Origin: Arachidicoccus ginsenosidivorans
Lineage (GTDB): Bacteria > Bacteroidota > Bacteroidia > Chitinophagales > Chitinophagaceae
DNA: 64,000 nt
Assembly (NCBI RefSeq): GCF_007971385.1
Contig: NZ_CP042434.1
Location: 2,418,001-2,482,000, forward strand
Direction: 5' to 3'
Below, in pieces: positions 10,156-19,534 of this stretch (within the stretch, counting starts at the first letter, position 1; the number at the start of each line of letters is the position of its first letter). The position numbers and the translations under genes were made by a program. The notes under the pieces are model-generated. The model did no database searches, was not told the DNA's origin, and saw only the letters and a list, made by a program, of their open reading frames with translations.

Positions 10156-11232
10156 TTAATCCTTTGTGTATTCAATGGGTATAATCAGCGTGGCCACAAA
10201 AAGATGAACAGCTGCGGTATGCTCATCCTGTTTAAGGGTCAGCTTCTCAATTTTCAAAAGATCGTTACGGGCAAAAAGCAGGTAAAGTCTCCTTTTGATC
10301 GATTCCAGGCCAAAACCTGTTCCTTTCACCGTAACACCATCTTTATCATAGGGGTTACTGATCTTAAAGATCAGATTTCCTTGAAAAGTCTTCACGGAAA
10401 TGGTAATGGCTACCTCGCCGGTTGTGCCGTAAAGTCCGTATTTAATGGCATTTTCTACCAGTGGCTGTATTAAAAACGGTGGAACCTTTGTGGCTTCATT
10501 GTGAACCTGCATATCTTCCGTTATTTTTAGCCTGTGCCCGAACCGGACTTTTTCTATAGAAAGATATAGCTGCAGGTCATAAAGCTCTTCCTTTAATAAA
10601 ACGGACCGGTCATCCTCCTTTTTCAAGGTGTTCCGTAAATAGTCTGACAGTTGCTGCACCATGGTTCTGGCATCCTTAGGCTGTTTATTGATCAGCGCAT
10701 TAATGGAATTCAGGCTATTAAACAGAAAATGCGGTTGCAACTGCTGTCTTAGTTTAAAAAGTTCCGCCTCTTTACGTAAGTTTTCTGCTTGCTCCTGCAA
10801 TTTTACTGCTTCTTCTGCCTTTTTTAATTCTGCCAGAATCAAATGGCAGATAATTGCCATACTTAATAATAACCATCCAATGATGATCCTGCCAATAATC
10901 GTTTTATCCCAGGAATCGACATAGAGCTGATTATGATCAAAGAACTCAAGGAGTGCATGCTTGCTAAAATAGACCCAGAGCATGGTCAGGATAAAACTCG
11001 GGATCTCTATAATACCATATTTGATGTATTTGGGTATATAGAAAACCGGACTATACCGGATAAATAAAACCAGGCCATACATCAGAAAATAAGCGCCCAG
11101 GCTATCCACGCCTGCGATCAGGGGCTCAATATGAAAAGTAAAATGTAACCATAGAAACTGTCCACCGGCTAGCGTAAACAAAAGTATCAGCGTGCTTAGT
11201 TTGATATTTAGTTTGTTGACATTGATGGGCAT
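10156..11232 (-). CDS. LytS/YehU-type sensor histidine kinase
   Basis: Inner-membrane kinase of 358 residues. Four hydrophobic segments occupy residues 13-135, followed by a charged coiled coil (LKKAEEAVKLQEQAENLRKE). The His_kinase domain contains the phosphoacceptor H168 in QLQPHFLFNSLNSINALI. The ATPase part has VPPFLIQPLVENAIKYGL (N box) and GTGFGLESIKRRL (G box). It has no obvious extracellular sensor domain, so signals may come through the membrane segments or the LiaF-like protein encoded 18 bases upstream. Partner of the LytTR regulator. Confidence 0.95.
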   Translation of the reverse strand: MPINVNKLNIKLSTLILLFTLAGGQFLWLHFTFHIEPLIAGVDSLGAYFLMYGLVLFIRYSPVFYIPKYIKYGIIEIPSFILTMLWVYFSKHALLEFFDHNQLYVDSWDKTIIGRIIIGWLLLSMAIICHLILAELKKAEEAVKLQEQAENLRKEAELFKLRQQLQPHFLFNSLNSINALINKQPKDARTMVQQLSDYLRNTLKKEDDRSVLLKEELYDLQLYLSIEKVRFGHRLKITEDMQVHNEATKVPPFLIQPLVENAIKYGLYGTTGEVAITISVKTFQGNLIFKISNPYDKDGVTVKGTGFGLESIKRRLYLLFARNDLLKIEKLTLKQDEHTAAVHLFVATLIIPIEYTKD

Positions 11233-11250
11233 AGGTTGTTAGTATTTACC

Positions 11251-12087
11251 TTAATTTTTAATTTCAACGCCGCCACAAAATATGCCACCTCTGAGAATCA
11301 GTGTCTTTTTGTGGTCGTCCATAACGGTCATTCTTCGTTTATCTTCAATGCCACCTAAAATGGCAGTCAAATCATTTTGTACTTGCCAGTTGGCAGGTAC
11401 AGTGATTTCCGCACCTCCGAATGCCACAGAGATATTGAGAACGGCTTTATCTTCTATGTCTGCCTGGGTGAGATTGATCTTGGCACCTCCAAAGGCACAA
11501 TTAATGTTGCCTCCCTTAAAGGATTTTGTAAACATCGATTTTTCTGCACTCCCAAAAATGGAGTTAACGTCTAAAAAATCTTCGCTGCTCTTATCAACGG
11601 AGTCCCAATTACTAAAGGTGCATTCTCTATCATATCTTCCTCGGCCCCTGAAACGTCTGCGCATATGTGCCCGTCTGAAATCCGGATGATGATTTCTTTT
11701 AAGGATAAAGACAAGACCAATCAGGATGACTAATAGTGGTAATGCATAATTGCGTACCTGATCACTCAGTATATTTTCTTCCCTTAACAGAAAAAACAGG
11801 CCGATAATAATGGGAGGTAATCCTCCGAAGCCGTTTTTTAAAAAGATGAATGCGCCGATAACGATCAGGATCATTGGCCATGTAAAGAGCCAGTCAGGCA
11901 AGTAACCCCCAATAGCGGGGATTTGTTTTAATAGCAATACCACCCCTATGATAACAATAAAAATCCCAATAAGGGCTTTATTATGGCTTACCTTGGTATG
12001 AAACATGGCTTCATACTGCGCTCTTTCCTCCTCGGTTTTCTTTTCCACTTCAGGTCGCGCCCAGGTCTTATTTTCTTCGTTTTCCAT
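11251..12087 (-). CDS. LiaF-like membrane protein with N-terminal DUF5668-type helices
   Basis: First gene of the operon, 278 residues. The N-terminus is cytoplasmic and charged; residues about 35-130 contain four hydrophobic segments (GIFIVIIGVVLLLKQI, LFTWPMILIVIGAFIFL, GLFFLLREE, LPLLVILIGLVFIL). After an Arg-rich linker the C-terminal 110 residues are a beta-rich LiaF/DUF2154-like domain with repeated glycine motifs (SIFGSAEK, CAFGGAKI, VAFGGAEI, AILGGIED). In Firmicutes, LiaF proteins inhibit a cell-envelope stress kinase. The same linkage to a kinase and regulator here suggests an envelope-stress sensor, which is inference. Confidence 0.8.
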   Translation of the reverse strand: MENEENKTWARPEVEKKTEEERAQYEAMFHTKVSHNKALIGIFIVIIGVVLLLKQIPAIGGYLPDWLFTWPMILIVIGAFIFLKNGFGGLPPIIIGLFFLLREENILSDQVRNYALPLLVILIGLVFILKRNHHPDFRRAHMRRRFRGRGRYDRECTFSNWDSVDKSSEDFLDVNSIFGSAEKSMFTKSFKGGNINCAFGGAKINLTQADIEDKAVLNISVAFGGAEITVPANWQVQNDLTAILGGIEDKRRMTVMDDHKKTLILRGGIFCGGVEIKN

Positions 12088-12106
12088 CTCTCAAGATTTT
12101 ATAAAA

Positions 12107-12114
12107 CAAAATTA
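12107..12114 (-). promoter_or_regulatory. Candidate -7 box for the LiaF/LytTR operon
   Basis: On the minus strand this reads TAATTTTG, an exact TAnnTTTG match, 20 bases before the first ATG of the operon. No clear -33 TTTG was seen. Confidence 0.4.
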
Positions 12115-12230
12115 CCAGCCTTTCATAGGTTTAAAAAGCCCTTTTCGCTAAATGACGGCAAACTTTCGGTAAACAGTATAAATTGAGCTTAAATTACGAT
12201 AAATCAGCTATTTTTCTATGTTTTAGGCAC

Positions 12231-12256
12231 AAAAAAGGGCTGGAAGCCCCTTTTTA
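12231..12256 (-). terminator. Terminator of the DUF937/OmpA gene
   Basis: Minus strand: AAAAAGGGGCTTCCAGCCC followed by TTTTTT. A short GC stem with a T run, located about 20 bases past the gene's stop. Confidence 0.85.
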
Positions 12257-12274
12257 TTATAAAGATTACAATAG

Positions 12275-13612
12275 TCAAGGACCAGAATCCTTGCTTATTT
12301 GCTTATTTTTAGTCACCCTCAGGTCAATACGCCTATTCTGCGCCTTGCCTTCAGCAGTTTCATTGGTTGCAATTGGGTGCTCCTGACCATAACCCTCAGC
12401 TGCAACCCTGTCAGCAGTGATGCCATCGGCAATGAGTGCTGATTGAGCTATTTTGGCGCGCTCTGTACTTAATTTTAGATTACTTTCCGCATTGCCGGAG
12501 TTATCTGTATAACCTCCCAGTTTAATGGCTGCATTCGGGAATGCTTTTAAGATCAGTGAGATATTGTTTAATTGCTTTTTAGACTCGTCGGTGAGTTCAC
12601 TGCTTGAGGTCTTAAAGTAAAGACGATCAAAGGAGATCCAGCCTTTGGTTTTATCCACTGTATCCACCTGGGCATTCGCATCATTTAAGAATTTGAATAG
12701 CTTGTTTTCCGTGCTGTTTACACCCACTGATTCAATCTTCGTTCCATTGGGTAAAGCAATGGTGGTCAGATCACCGGTGTTATAGATATAATTGCCCGTT
12801 ACCGTATCTAATGTGCCCACTGTTGCATCTGCTGCCGGTGTGGAGATTGTGGCAGTGGTGGTATCCTGGTGGCTACCAATAACATGATCATGCACTTTTT
12901 CATTTCCCCAGCATCCTCTGAATAGCCAGATAATCAAACCCAGGATAATAATGGTTAATATGAGCGGGATAAAAAAACGATTGTCACCTTTGGAAAGATC
13001 CTTAGGGTGGCTATCATGATAATGTGCATCTGAATGCGCGGCCGCTGTATGCGGCGCTGGTTGCTGGACGTCGTGCACGCCGGATAGCAGGCTGCCAAAA
13101 CCTAAAGACGCAGGGATGGCACTTAAAAATGCTGCCTTGTGATCTGACAAAAAGGAGCTTACTGACGCTTCAGAGCCGCCTTCTTCTGTAACATGTTTGC
13201 CGATACTTCCTAAAACACCAATCTCGGCAGTATCAAATAATTTCTGACATGCTCATTTTTAAGGCCTGCAAAGCCGGCAATCTTTTCCAATATACCATGT
13301 AGTTTGCCGCCAAAAAGGTCATATACAAAAGAGCCGGACTGTGTTGATTCTGCATTTTTTTATCCGCTGTTATAAATCCTGAGAGATCGGATAAAGAGTG
13401 GTTGGTGAAAATGTTTTTGGCTTCACTGACAACAGTTGATAAAAAGGAAGGTTCGTTGGCTACTTTATGTGCGATACCACCAAAAATGGTCGGAATAATC
13501 GCAGAAACGGCTTTTTTACAGACTCAGGGCTTTCACCGAGTTTGCCGGCTACGGCATCTGTAAAATTTCCGCTTAAAAGATCTTTCGCATAGTTCAGAAT
13601 ATTGCTATCCAT
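12275..13612 (-). CDS. DUF937 domain - transmembrane - OmpA domain protein (three apparent frameshifts)
   Basis: The C-terminal 140 residues are an OmpA-like peptidoglycan-binding domain (ISFDRLYFKTSSSELTDESKKQL, GYTDNSGNAESNLKLSTERA, GYGQEHPIATNETAEGKAQNRRIDL seen in blocks). A single hydrophobic helix (FIPLILTIIILGLIIWLF) precedes it. The upstream DNA encodes an alpha-helical DUF937 domain starting MDSNILNYAKDLLSGNFTDA at 13612, in three frames. Adding one A to each of the A runs at about 13511-13516, 13357-13363 and 13240-13243 gives one frame of 446 residues, ending in LFDTAEIGVLGSIGKHV and running into the OmpA part. Likely an envelope protein that ties a DUF937 domain to the cell wall; function unknown. 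The start at 13150 would give only the 3' part. Confidence 0.75.
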
Positions 13613-13825
13613 AATGTATTAGTTTAGATGTGATTGATTATGTTGTTTATCACCATGTCCGAATAAGTTACAAATTAACAACAAAAATGATATAATCAAA
13701 TACTAAGCCAAACCCACCTGGTAAAAAACCATGTTAAAATAATTGCGTATTCGTTAAGACACTTTTCAAGCCCCTTTATTAAAACTGTTTTACAGTTAAA
13801 TACAGCGACCTGGTTCTAAAAGTAA

Positions 13826-13900
13826 GTCAACATACCCTCGCCTAGAAGGCGAGGGCTTGTCACTACTGTCGGATAAATCCGACAATGCGACCATGGGCTG
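13826..13900 (-). ncRNA. Predicted omega RNA (reRNA) scaffold at the tnpB 3' end
   Basis: Read on the minus strand, two hairpins follow each other: GTCGGA-TTTA-TCCGAC (13868-13883, overlapping the tnpB stop) and CCCTCGCC-TTCTA-GGCGAGGG (13835-13855), then TATGTTGAC. In characterised TnpB systems the guide RNA overlaps the 3' end of tnpB and runs through the right end into flanking DNA. By analogy the guide would start at 13825 and read to lower coordinates. The 5' limit is unknown. Confidence 0.45.
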
Positions 13901-14918
13901 ATTGACTGCAGCCTAATTCGGCGATGTTTAATGCTGCATTCTTGTCCGCATGGTCACCGTGACCACAGCTGCAGCACACAAATTCGCTTTGAGTTTTCCG
14001 GTTTGCCTTTTCAATATGTCCACATTTATGACATCTTTGGGAAGTATAGGCTGGCGGTACCAAAAATACAGGTACGCCGGCCAGCTTAGCCTTATAGATG
14101 ATAAATTGGCGTAATTGATGAAATGCCCAACCAGAAAACCTGGAACGCCTGCTCTTGCGAACCCTTTGCCGTCTGCGAATACCTGTTAGATCTTCTAACG
14201 CTATTGCAGATCCGGTGCGTTTGGCCTCGTCCACTATTCTTTTACTTATAATGTGGTTTTCATTCCTTTTAAACCTTTTCTCTTTTCCAGAGTTTTTTTT
14301 CAATTTTCTTTTTGCAGAACGGGTCTTCTTTTTTTGAAGACCAGTTCTTTTGGCTTGGTTTTTTTTATGTACCTTTTCAGTCTTCTGGCCATCAAAAGAC
14401 TCGCCAGTAGATAATGTCGCTAACTGATTGATGCCCATGTCCACGCCGATCACATTTTCGTGATCTATTAATTCGGGTTCTGGAATATCGCAACTGACAT
14501 TTAAAAAAAATTGACCGTTACGAAAAAACAAATCTGATTCTCCCTTTTGAAATGCCACCAAATTACGGGCATTATCTCCAACCTCGAATTTCATTATTTG
14601 CCTTCCCTCGAGCGTAAGAATGCTTAGGCTATCACTGGAGAGAGCAAAGCTGATCATACGACAGTCAAATGCTACCGCCCCTTTTAATCTGAAGGTTCTT
14701 TGGGAATCGATTGGACCTGTAGCCTTTTTGGCTTTAACCTTGTATGCATCTGCAACCTTACCAATAGCCCGGATGGTCATTTGTGATTTAAGTCCAAAAT
14801 CCTCCCGTATAGCGTAGTAAGTTAGCTTATGCAACCTTATTCTGTTAAAACACTGGTTATCAAAAGCCACCGCTGATATTTGGTTGCAGGCAAGGTTCAT
14901 TGCCGTTAATGTTTCCAT
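13863..14918 (-). CDS. tnpB: TnpB family RNA-guided nuclease (IS605 OrfB-like)
   Basis: The RuvC-like catalytic residues are present: D160 in VIGVDMGINQLA, E242 in IALEDL, D325 in HADKNAALNI. The zinc ribbon has C296/C299 and C315/C318. A basic helical stretch (residues 180-225) sits inside RuvC, as in the family. TnpB proteins bind an RNA from the 3' end of their own element and cut DNA matching the guide. The first ATG is at 14918, but homology-like sequence continues upstream in the same frame for at least 19 residues (VVVAQIKLVPDREQFGLL) back to an ATC codon at 14975, matching the usual TnpB beginning. No ATG, GTG or TTG is in frame there. So the start is either non-canonical or mutated. 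Confidence 0.9.
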   Translation of the reverse strand: METLTAMNLACNQISAVAFDNQCFNRIRLHKLTYYAIREDFGLKSQMTIRAIGKVADAYKVKAKKATGPIDSQRTFRLKGAVAFDCRMISFALSSDSLSILTLEGRQIMKFEVGDNARNLVAFQKGESDLFFRNGQFFLNVSCDIPEPELIDHENVIGVDMGINQLATLSTGESFDGQKTEKVHKKNQAKRTGLQKKKTRSAKRKLKKNSGKEKRFKRNENHIISKRIVDEAKRTGSAIALEDLTGIRRRQRVRKSRRSRFSGWAFHQLRQFIIYKAKLAGVPVFLVPPAYTSQRCHKCGHIEKANRKTQSEFVCCSCGHGDHADKNAALNIAELGCSQSAHGRIVGFIRQ

Positions 14919-15125
14919 TAACAGACCAAATTGCTCCCGATCAGGAACTAACTTTATTTGTGCTACAACTACGATATCTTTGACAAATATAGATAATTAT
15001 TTTAGTATACGCAAATATTTAGCATAAAAAACTACAATTATTTTTCAAGCCAATTCTTGAGCTTAAGCCTCCGCCTAAAGGCGGTGGTTTCAACCCAAGA
15101 AAAGAGACAATGAATCTGAAGTGGC

Positions 15126-15170
15126 AAAAAAATAATGGGATCCAGTAATTATCCTTTTACTGAATCCCAT
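15126..15170 (-). terminator. Terminator of the BlaI/BlaR1-like operon
   Basis: Minus strand: ATGGGATTCAGTAA, loop AAGGATAA, TTACTGGATCCCAT, then a T run (TATTTTTTT). One mismatch in a 14-bp stem. It ends the operon just before the inserted IS element. Confidence 0.85.
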
Positions 15171-15202
15171 GAATTTTAGAGGAGAAGAATAGAATTTATG
15201 GC

Positions 15203-17158
15203 TTACTGTGCTACCTTAAATATGATTTTTTGTTTTTGTCGGAAAACAACGGGCTTACCATCTATGGTGGCCGGTAACCATTTGCCACTGCGTTTAATCA
15301 CGCGTACCGCTTCGGCTCCCGTTCCATAATCCTCTTTGGGTTGATTAATAGCTTTGACTTCTGAAATGTTCCCTTGTTTGTCGACTAAAAAGGAAACAGT
15401 GACCGGATAAGTGCCAGCTGGTGCATTATTATCCACAAGTATTCTTGTCCTTAAATTAACTTCCAGAAATTTGCGCCAGGCTTCCGGCCCTCCTGGAAAA
15501 CTAGCTTCATGATCTACATGTGTACCTTTTGGCTGGAGTTCAGGATGCTGCTTAACATAGGCCTTTGTCTGGACAATAACGACACCTTCTGCAGCGTCCT
15601 GGCCATAAACTTTCGTAGCAGCACCGTCTTTCAATACAGAAATGGATGCGATGTCATTTGGTGATATGGTTTTCAATTCTTTTTTGTTGGTCTTTATGCC
15701 ATCAACGATAAAAAGGGCATTTTGGGTTTTAAATCCTCCAGATCCTGCTGATACTCCAATTGCATTGTTGGGCTTGTCAGTAGTTTTATAACCGGTTACG
15801 GTAATTTCATTGGGGGTTGATGCCACGTCAACAGGTTCGTCTTTGACCACTTTGGGCGGACTAAACCGGTGTGTAGTGTCCCCTTTCTTAAAGCCCACAA
15901 CGGTAATTGCCTTGTTTGCTTTGGCGGCGGCATGCCGGGTCGTTATGACGACAACGCCATTTATACCCTTCTTACCATATTTACTGGTCGTGGCTTTGTC
16001 CTTATGGACGTCCATGCTTTCAATGTCACTCGCATCGAGATCATCCAAAGAATAACTAGACGGCATTTGCTGGCCATCTACAATAATCAGCGGCGCTGGC
16101 CTATCTGGCGAAGTAAATTTTATTTTAGTCGTATCATTGGGCCTGGTAGAATCTGCTCCTGCAAAAGTAACCGTACCCGCCATAATTTGTTTGGTTTGAC
16201 CGGGCTCAATCAACTTTAAATCATCTGCTTTTTGGGCGTTGACCATTGCCTGTAAATCTGCTGTTTGATCAGCGATTTTATTTTGATGCGCTCTAAGCGC
16301 AAATACGAAAGTTACCGTAAAGAGCAGCGGCAAGAATAAAAGCCGTCTGAGGTAACTATATTTGGGTTTATGACTATTGGTAATCATATGTAATCTTTTT
16401 TTAATAGATGAATAAGACAACGAATGTGCCGGTTCAAACCGGAATCCGCTAAATTGTGTGGCCAGTAGCATCCTGGCAAAAGCCTCGGCGTCCCCTTCTT
16501 CAACGGCCTTCTGGTCCGCCATAAACTCATGAATGAGGCCCAGCTCTCTTTGCATATAATAATAGATAGGGTTCATCCAGAAAACAGCACATAAAACCTG
16601 CATAAGTAGCTTATCCAAAGAGTGTTTTTGCTGAATATGGGCTAATTCATGCTGATAGATCTGCTTTCCCACGCTGTCCGATAACAATATGTCCTTTCTC
16701 CAAAATAGATTGTTTAAAAAGGAAAAGGGTGCCTGTTCAATATTGGTATTGATAAAGTTGATGTTATCCACGGTTTTTCTGGGAAATTTCCGCTTAATAC
16801 TAAATACCCGGTAAATCCTGACCATTATTAGGCAGATTAAAACCAAGGTAACCCCTAAGGAACTCAGCAGTAGGGCCAGCTCCCAGTTAATCGGCTTTGG
16901 GCCTGTGGTGACCACAACGTCTAGTAGCTGACCGCTGCCCATCAGTTGAAACAAGGCCAGCATCCGTTCATTATCACTGCTAAAATCAAACATGCTGATA
17001 TGTAGCAGGGGCAGTAATGCACTGAGAATAGCGGTGGATAACAGGTAAAACCGGTTATAGGGATGAAAATTTTTATTGCGCAGCGCCAGCCGGTAATAGG
17101 CAAAGAAAATAGCGGAGCACAGGATTACTTTTAAGAGATAGGCGATAAGGTGGTTCAT
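15203..17158 (-). CDS. BlaR1-like M56 peptidase with two plug-like modules and a TonB C-terminal domain (copy 2)
   Basis: Membrane protein of about 651 residues. Residues 1-310 hold hydrophobic helices around a zinc-protease M56 domain with the HELAH motif and downstream [10 protein letters not shown]. After a helix at [18 protein letters not shown] comes a periplasmic region with two SusC-plug-like repeats (PLIIVDGQQMPSSYSLDDLD...YGKKGINGVVVITT and NALFIVDGIKTNKKELKTIS...YGQDAAEGVVIVQT), then a TonB-type C-terminal domain (FPGGPEAWRKFLEVNL, GTYPVTVSFLVDKQGNI). I start at 17158 ([10 protein letters not shown]) because the twin gene begins there; an upstream in-frame ATG exists at 17203. The first ~310 codons are nearly identical to copy 1. 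Confidence 0.85.
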   Translation of the reverse strand: MNHLIAYLLKVILCSAIFFAYYRLALRNKNFHPYNRFYLLSTAILSALLPLLHISMFDFSSDNERMLALFQLMGSGQLLDVVVTTGPKPINWELALLLSSLGVTLVLICLIMVRIYRVFSIKRKFPRKTVDNINFINTNIEQAPFSFLNNLFWRKDILLSDSVGKQIYQHELAHIQQKHSLDKLLMQVLCAVFWMNPIYYYMQRELGLIHEFMADQKAVEEGDAEAFARMLLATQFSGFRFEPAHSLSYSSIKKRLHMITNSHKPKYSYLRRLLFLPLLFTVTFVFALRAHQNKIADQTADLQAMVNAQKADDLKLIEPGQTKQIMAGTVTFAGADSTRPNDTTKIKFTSPDRPAPLIIVDGQQMPSSYSLDDLDASDIESMDVHKDKATTSKYGKKGINGVVVITTRHAAAKANKAITVVGFKKGDTTHRFSPPKVVKDEPVDVASTPNEITVTGYKTTDKPNNAIGVSAGSGGFKTQNALFIVDGIKTNKKELKTISPNDIASISVLKDGAATKVYGQDAAEGVVIVQTKAYVKQHPELQPKGTHVDHEASFPGGPEAWRKFLEVNLRTRILVDNNAPAGTYPVTVSFLVDKQGNISEVKAINQPKEDYGTGAEAVRVIKRSGKWLPATIDGKPVVFRQKQKIIFKVAQ

Positions 17159-17242
17159 AATTCTAAAAATTATGCGTAAATGATTTGTTTTTGGACAGAG
17201 CATTTCCTGCTCTTTGCCGAATAAGCCCCGGATCCTAGGCCG

Positions 17243-19045
17243 TTACTTCATAACTGCAAAAACAATATTTTGCTTTTCCCGGTAAATCACTGGATGGCCG
17301 TTTTGTTTAGCCGGTATCCATTTGCCACTGTTACGAACGACTCTTACCGCTTCAGCTGCGGTACCATAGTCCTTTTCGTCTTTACTGGTGGCCTGCACCT
17401 TAGAAATATTGCCTTCTTTGTCCACTAAAAAAGTTACCGTCACGTTGTAAGTACCTACAGGTGCTTTGTTATCCACCGGAACATTATTTCTCAGGTTGCG
17501 TTCCAGGTATATAGCCCAGGCGTCGGCTCCTCCAGGATAACTTGGTGGTTCTTGCACAGCGGTAAATATTTTTTGATCTCCTGCTTTGGCTGCAGTGGCT
17601 TTTGTGACAATTAAAACCGCACCGTTAGCGGCTCTGCTGCCATAAATTGCCGTAGCATTTTTGTCTTTTAAAACTGACATGCTTTCAATATCATCCGGGT
17701 TAACGGACTTTAATTTCTCCTGACTGATAGGTTTGCCATCTAGGACATATAACGGCGTCCCTTCGTGTGGCTTTGCAGGCCCTACTGTTATTTTTTCCTT
17801 TGAAGCTGTGCCTTCGCCTACCGTAACAGTTGTTATTTGTTTGGTCTGCTTGTTATCCTTCGTACTTGGCTCGCTATCATCTTCTGGATCTTTGTAGGTG
17901 ACTACGGTGACCGTCCTGAGTTCCGGTTGAGCTTCCCTTCTTAGTTGGAGTTTTACTTTTTGGGGATGCGTTGTATCTACTGAGCTAAAAGTGATGGTTC
18001 TCTGCATGGATTTTGTATCTGCATTGGGCAAAGTTTCAGGGGTGAGCGCAGTCTTGCTCTCAGTCTCATTATTTGAGGCATTGACCTTTGTAAATTGTAA
18101 ATCATCTGCTTTTTGGGCGTTGACCATTGCCTGTAAATCTGCTGTTTGATCAGCGATTTTATTTTGATGCGCTCTAAGCGCAAATACGAAAGTTACCGTA
18201 AAGAGCAGCGGCAAGAATAAAAGCCGTCTGAGGTAACTATATTTGGGTTTATGACTATTGGTAATCATGTGTAATCTTTTTTTAATAGATGAATAAGACA
18301 GCGAATGTGCCGGTTCAAACCGGAACCCGCTAAATTGTGTGGCCAGTAGCATCCTGGCAAATGCCTCGGCGTCCCCTTCTTCAACGGCCTTCTGGTCCGC
18401 CATAAACTCATGAATGAGGCCCAGCTCTCTTTGCATATAATAATAGATAGGGTTCATCCAGAAAACAGCACATAAAACCTGCATAAGTAGCTTATCCAAA
18501 GAGTGTTTTTGCTGAATATGGGCTAATTCATGCTGATAGATCTGCTTTCCCACGCTGTCCGATAACAATATGTCCTTTCTCCAAAATAGGTTGTTTAAAA
18601 AGGAAAAGGGTGCCTGTTCAATATTGGTATTGATAAAGTTGATGTTATCCACGGTTTTTCTGGGAAATTTGCGCTTAATATTAAATACCCGGTAAATCCT
18701 GACCATTATTAGGCAGATTAAAACCAAAGTCACCGCTAAGGAGCTCAGCAGTAGGGCCAGCTCCCAGTTAATCGGCTTTGGGCCTGTAGTGACCACGACA
18801 TCTGGTAACTGCAGCTGACCACTGCCCATCAGCTGAAACAAGGCCAGCATCCGCTCATTATCACTGCTAAAATCGAACATGCTGATATGTAACAGGGGCA
18901 GTAATGCACTGAGAACAGCGGTGGATAGCAGGTAAAACCGGTTATAGGGATGAAAATTCTTATTGCGCAGCGCCAGCCTGTAATAGGCAAAGAAAATAGC
19001 GGAGCACAGGATTACTTTTAAGAGATAGGCGATAAGGTGGTTCAT
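17243..19045 (-). CDS. BlaR1-like M56 peptidase with one plug-like module and a TonB C-terminal domain (copy 1)
   Basis: 600 residues with the same plan as its neighbour: membrane helices, M56 domain with HELAH at 172-176 and [10 protein letters not shown] near 211-220, a helix near residue 290, one SusC-plug-like module ([18 protein letters not shown], then [14 protein letters not shown]), and a TonB C-terminal domain ([16 protein letters not shown] to NIVFAV). BlaR1 proteins sense a signal outside and cleave the BlaI repressor encoded upstream. The TonB and plug modules are not part of beta-lactam sensing and suggest a different signal. Starts 74 bases after the repressor stop. Confidence 0.85.
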   Translation of the reverse strand: MNHLIAYLLKVILCSAIFFAYYRLALRNKNFHPYNRFYLLSTAVLSALLPLLHISMFDFSSDNERMLALFQLMGSGQLQLPDVVVTTGPKPINWELALLLSSLAVTLVLICLIMVRIYRVFNIKRKFPRKTVDNINFINTNIEQAPFSFLNNLFWRKDILLSDSVGKQIYQHELAHIQQKHSLDKLLMQVLCAVFWMNPIYYYMQRELGLIHEFMADQKAVEEGDAEAFARMLLATQFSGFRFEPAHSLSYSSIKKRLHMITNSHKPKYSYLRRLLFLPLLFTVTFVFALRAHQNKIADQTADLQAMVNAQKADDLQFTKVNASNNETESKTALTPETLPNADTKSMQRTITFSSVDTTHPQKVKLQLRREAQPELRTVTVVTYKDPEDDSEPSTKDNKQTKQITTVTVGEGTASKEKITVGPAKPHEGTPLYVLDGKPISQEKLKSVNPDDIESMSVLKDKNATAIYGSRAANGAVLIVTKATAAKAGDQKIFTAVQEPPSYPGGADAWAIYLERNLRNNVPVDNKAPVGTYNVTVTFLVDKEGNISKVQATSKDEKDYGTAAEAVRVVRNSGKWIPAKQNGHPVIYREKQNIVFAVMK

Positions 19046-19119
19046 AATTCTAAAAATTATGCGTGAACATTGCAGATTGTTTAAAGCGCAATTTTGTTGC
19101 TAATAAACTTTAAACGACC

Positions 19120-19476
19120 TTATTTCTTTTTTAGTTGCTGTAGCAATAGCTCTAAATCCTGAATGCTCATTTCCTTTTCCTTAACAAGGAAGGATACGGC
19201 CTGCTGATAGGAGCCACTAAAATAACTGTCCACAAATTTAATAAGAGATCCTTTGGAGTAGCTTTCCTTGCTCACCAATGGAAAATACCGATGCGCTCTG
19301 CTAAATACTTCAAAATCAACGAACTTTTTCTCGATTAAGATTTTTAACATGGTCGCTACTGTATTGGTATGCGGTTTTGGATCGGGCATCTGATCAATAA
19401 TATCTTTCAAAAACCCTTTCTCTACCTTCCATAAAGCCTGCATCACCTGTTCTTCGGATTTTGTTAATGTTTTCAT
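19120..19476 (-). CDS. BlaI/MecI/CopY family transcriptional repressor
   Basis: 118-residue winged-helix repressor. The N-terminal MKTLTKSEEQVMQALWKVEKGFLKDI and HTNTVATMLKILIEKKFVDFE carry the recognition helix and wing; FSRAHRYFPLVSKESY is the usual stretch near the BlaR1 cleavage point. The C-terminal helices dimerise. It is the first gene of the operon, and a perfect palindrome sits 59 bases upstream of its start, so autoregulation is likely. Confidence 0.92.
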   Translation of the reverse strand: MKTLTKSEEQVMQALWKVEKGFLKDIIDQMPDPKPHTNTVATMLKILIEKKFVDFEVFSRAHRYFPLVSKESYSKGSLIKFVDSYFSGSYQQAVSFLVKEKEMSIQDLELLLQQLKKK

Positions 19477-19534
19477 TTAAATGCTAATTTTAATTACGCT
19501 GGAGGGTACCGCTCCAATTAATAAACCAAATATA

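Larger units (their letters stand above)
13826..15090 (-). mobile_element. tnpB-only IS200/IS605 (IS1341-like) insertion element
   Basis: The element has no terminal inverted repeats. It has instead a hairpin at each end, as IS200/IS605 elements do. Left end (upstream of tnpB): about 15068-15087, CCTCCGCCTAAAGGCGGTGG. Right end: 13835-13855, CCCTCGCC-TAGAA-GGCGAGGG. No tnpA transposase lies nearby, so mobilisation would need TnpA in trans. Exact ends were not fixed because no empty site is available; the right end is placed after TATGTTGAC (minus strand) at 13826. Confidence 0.75.
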
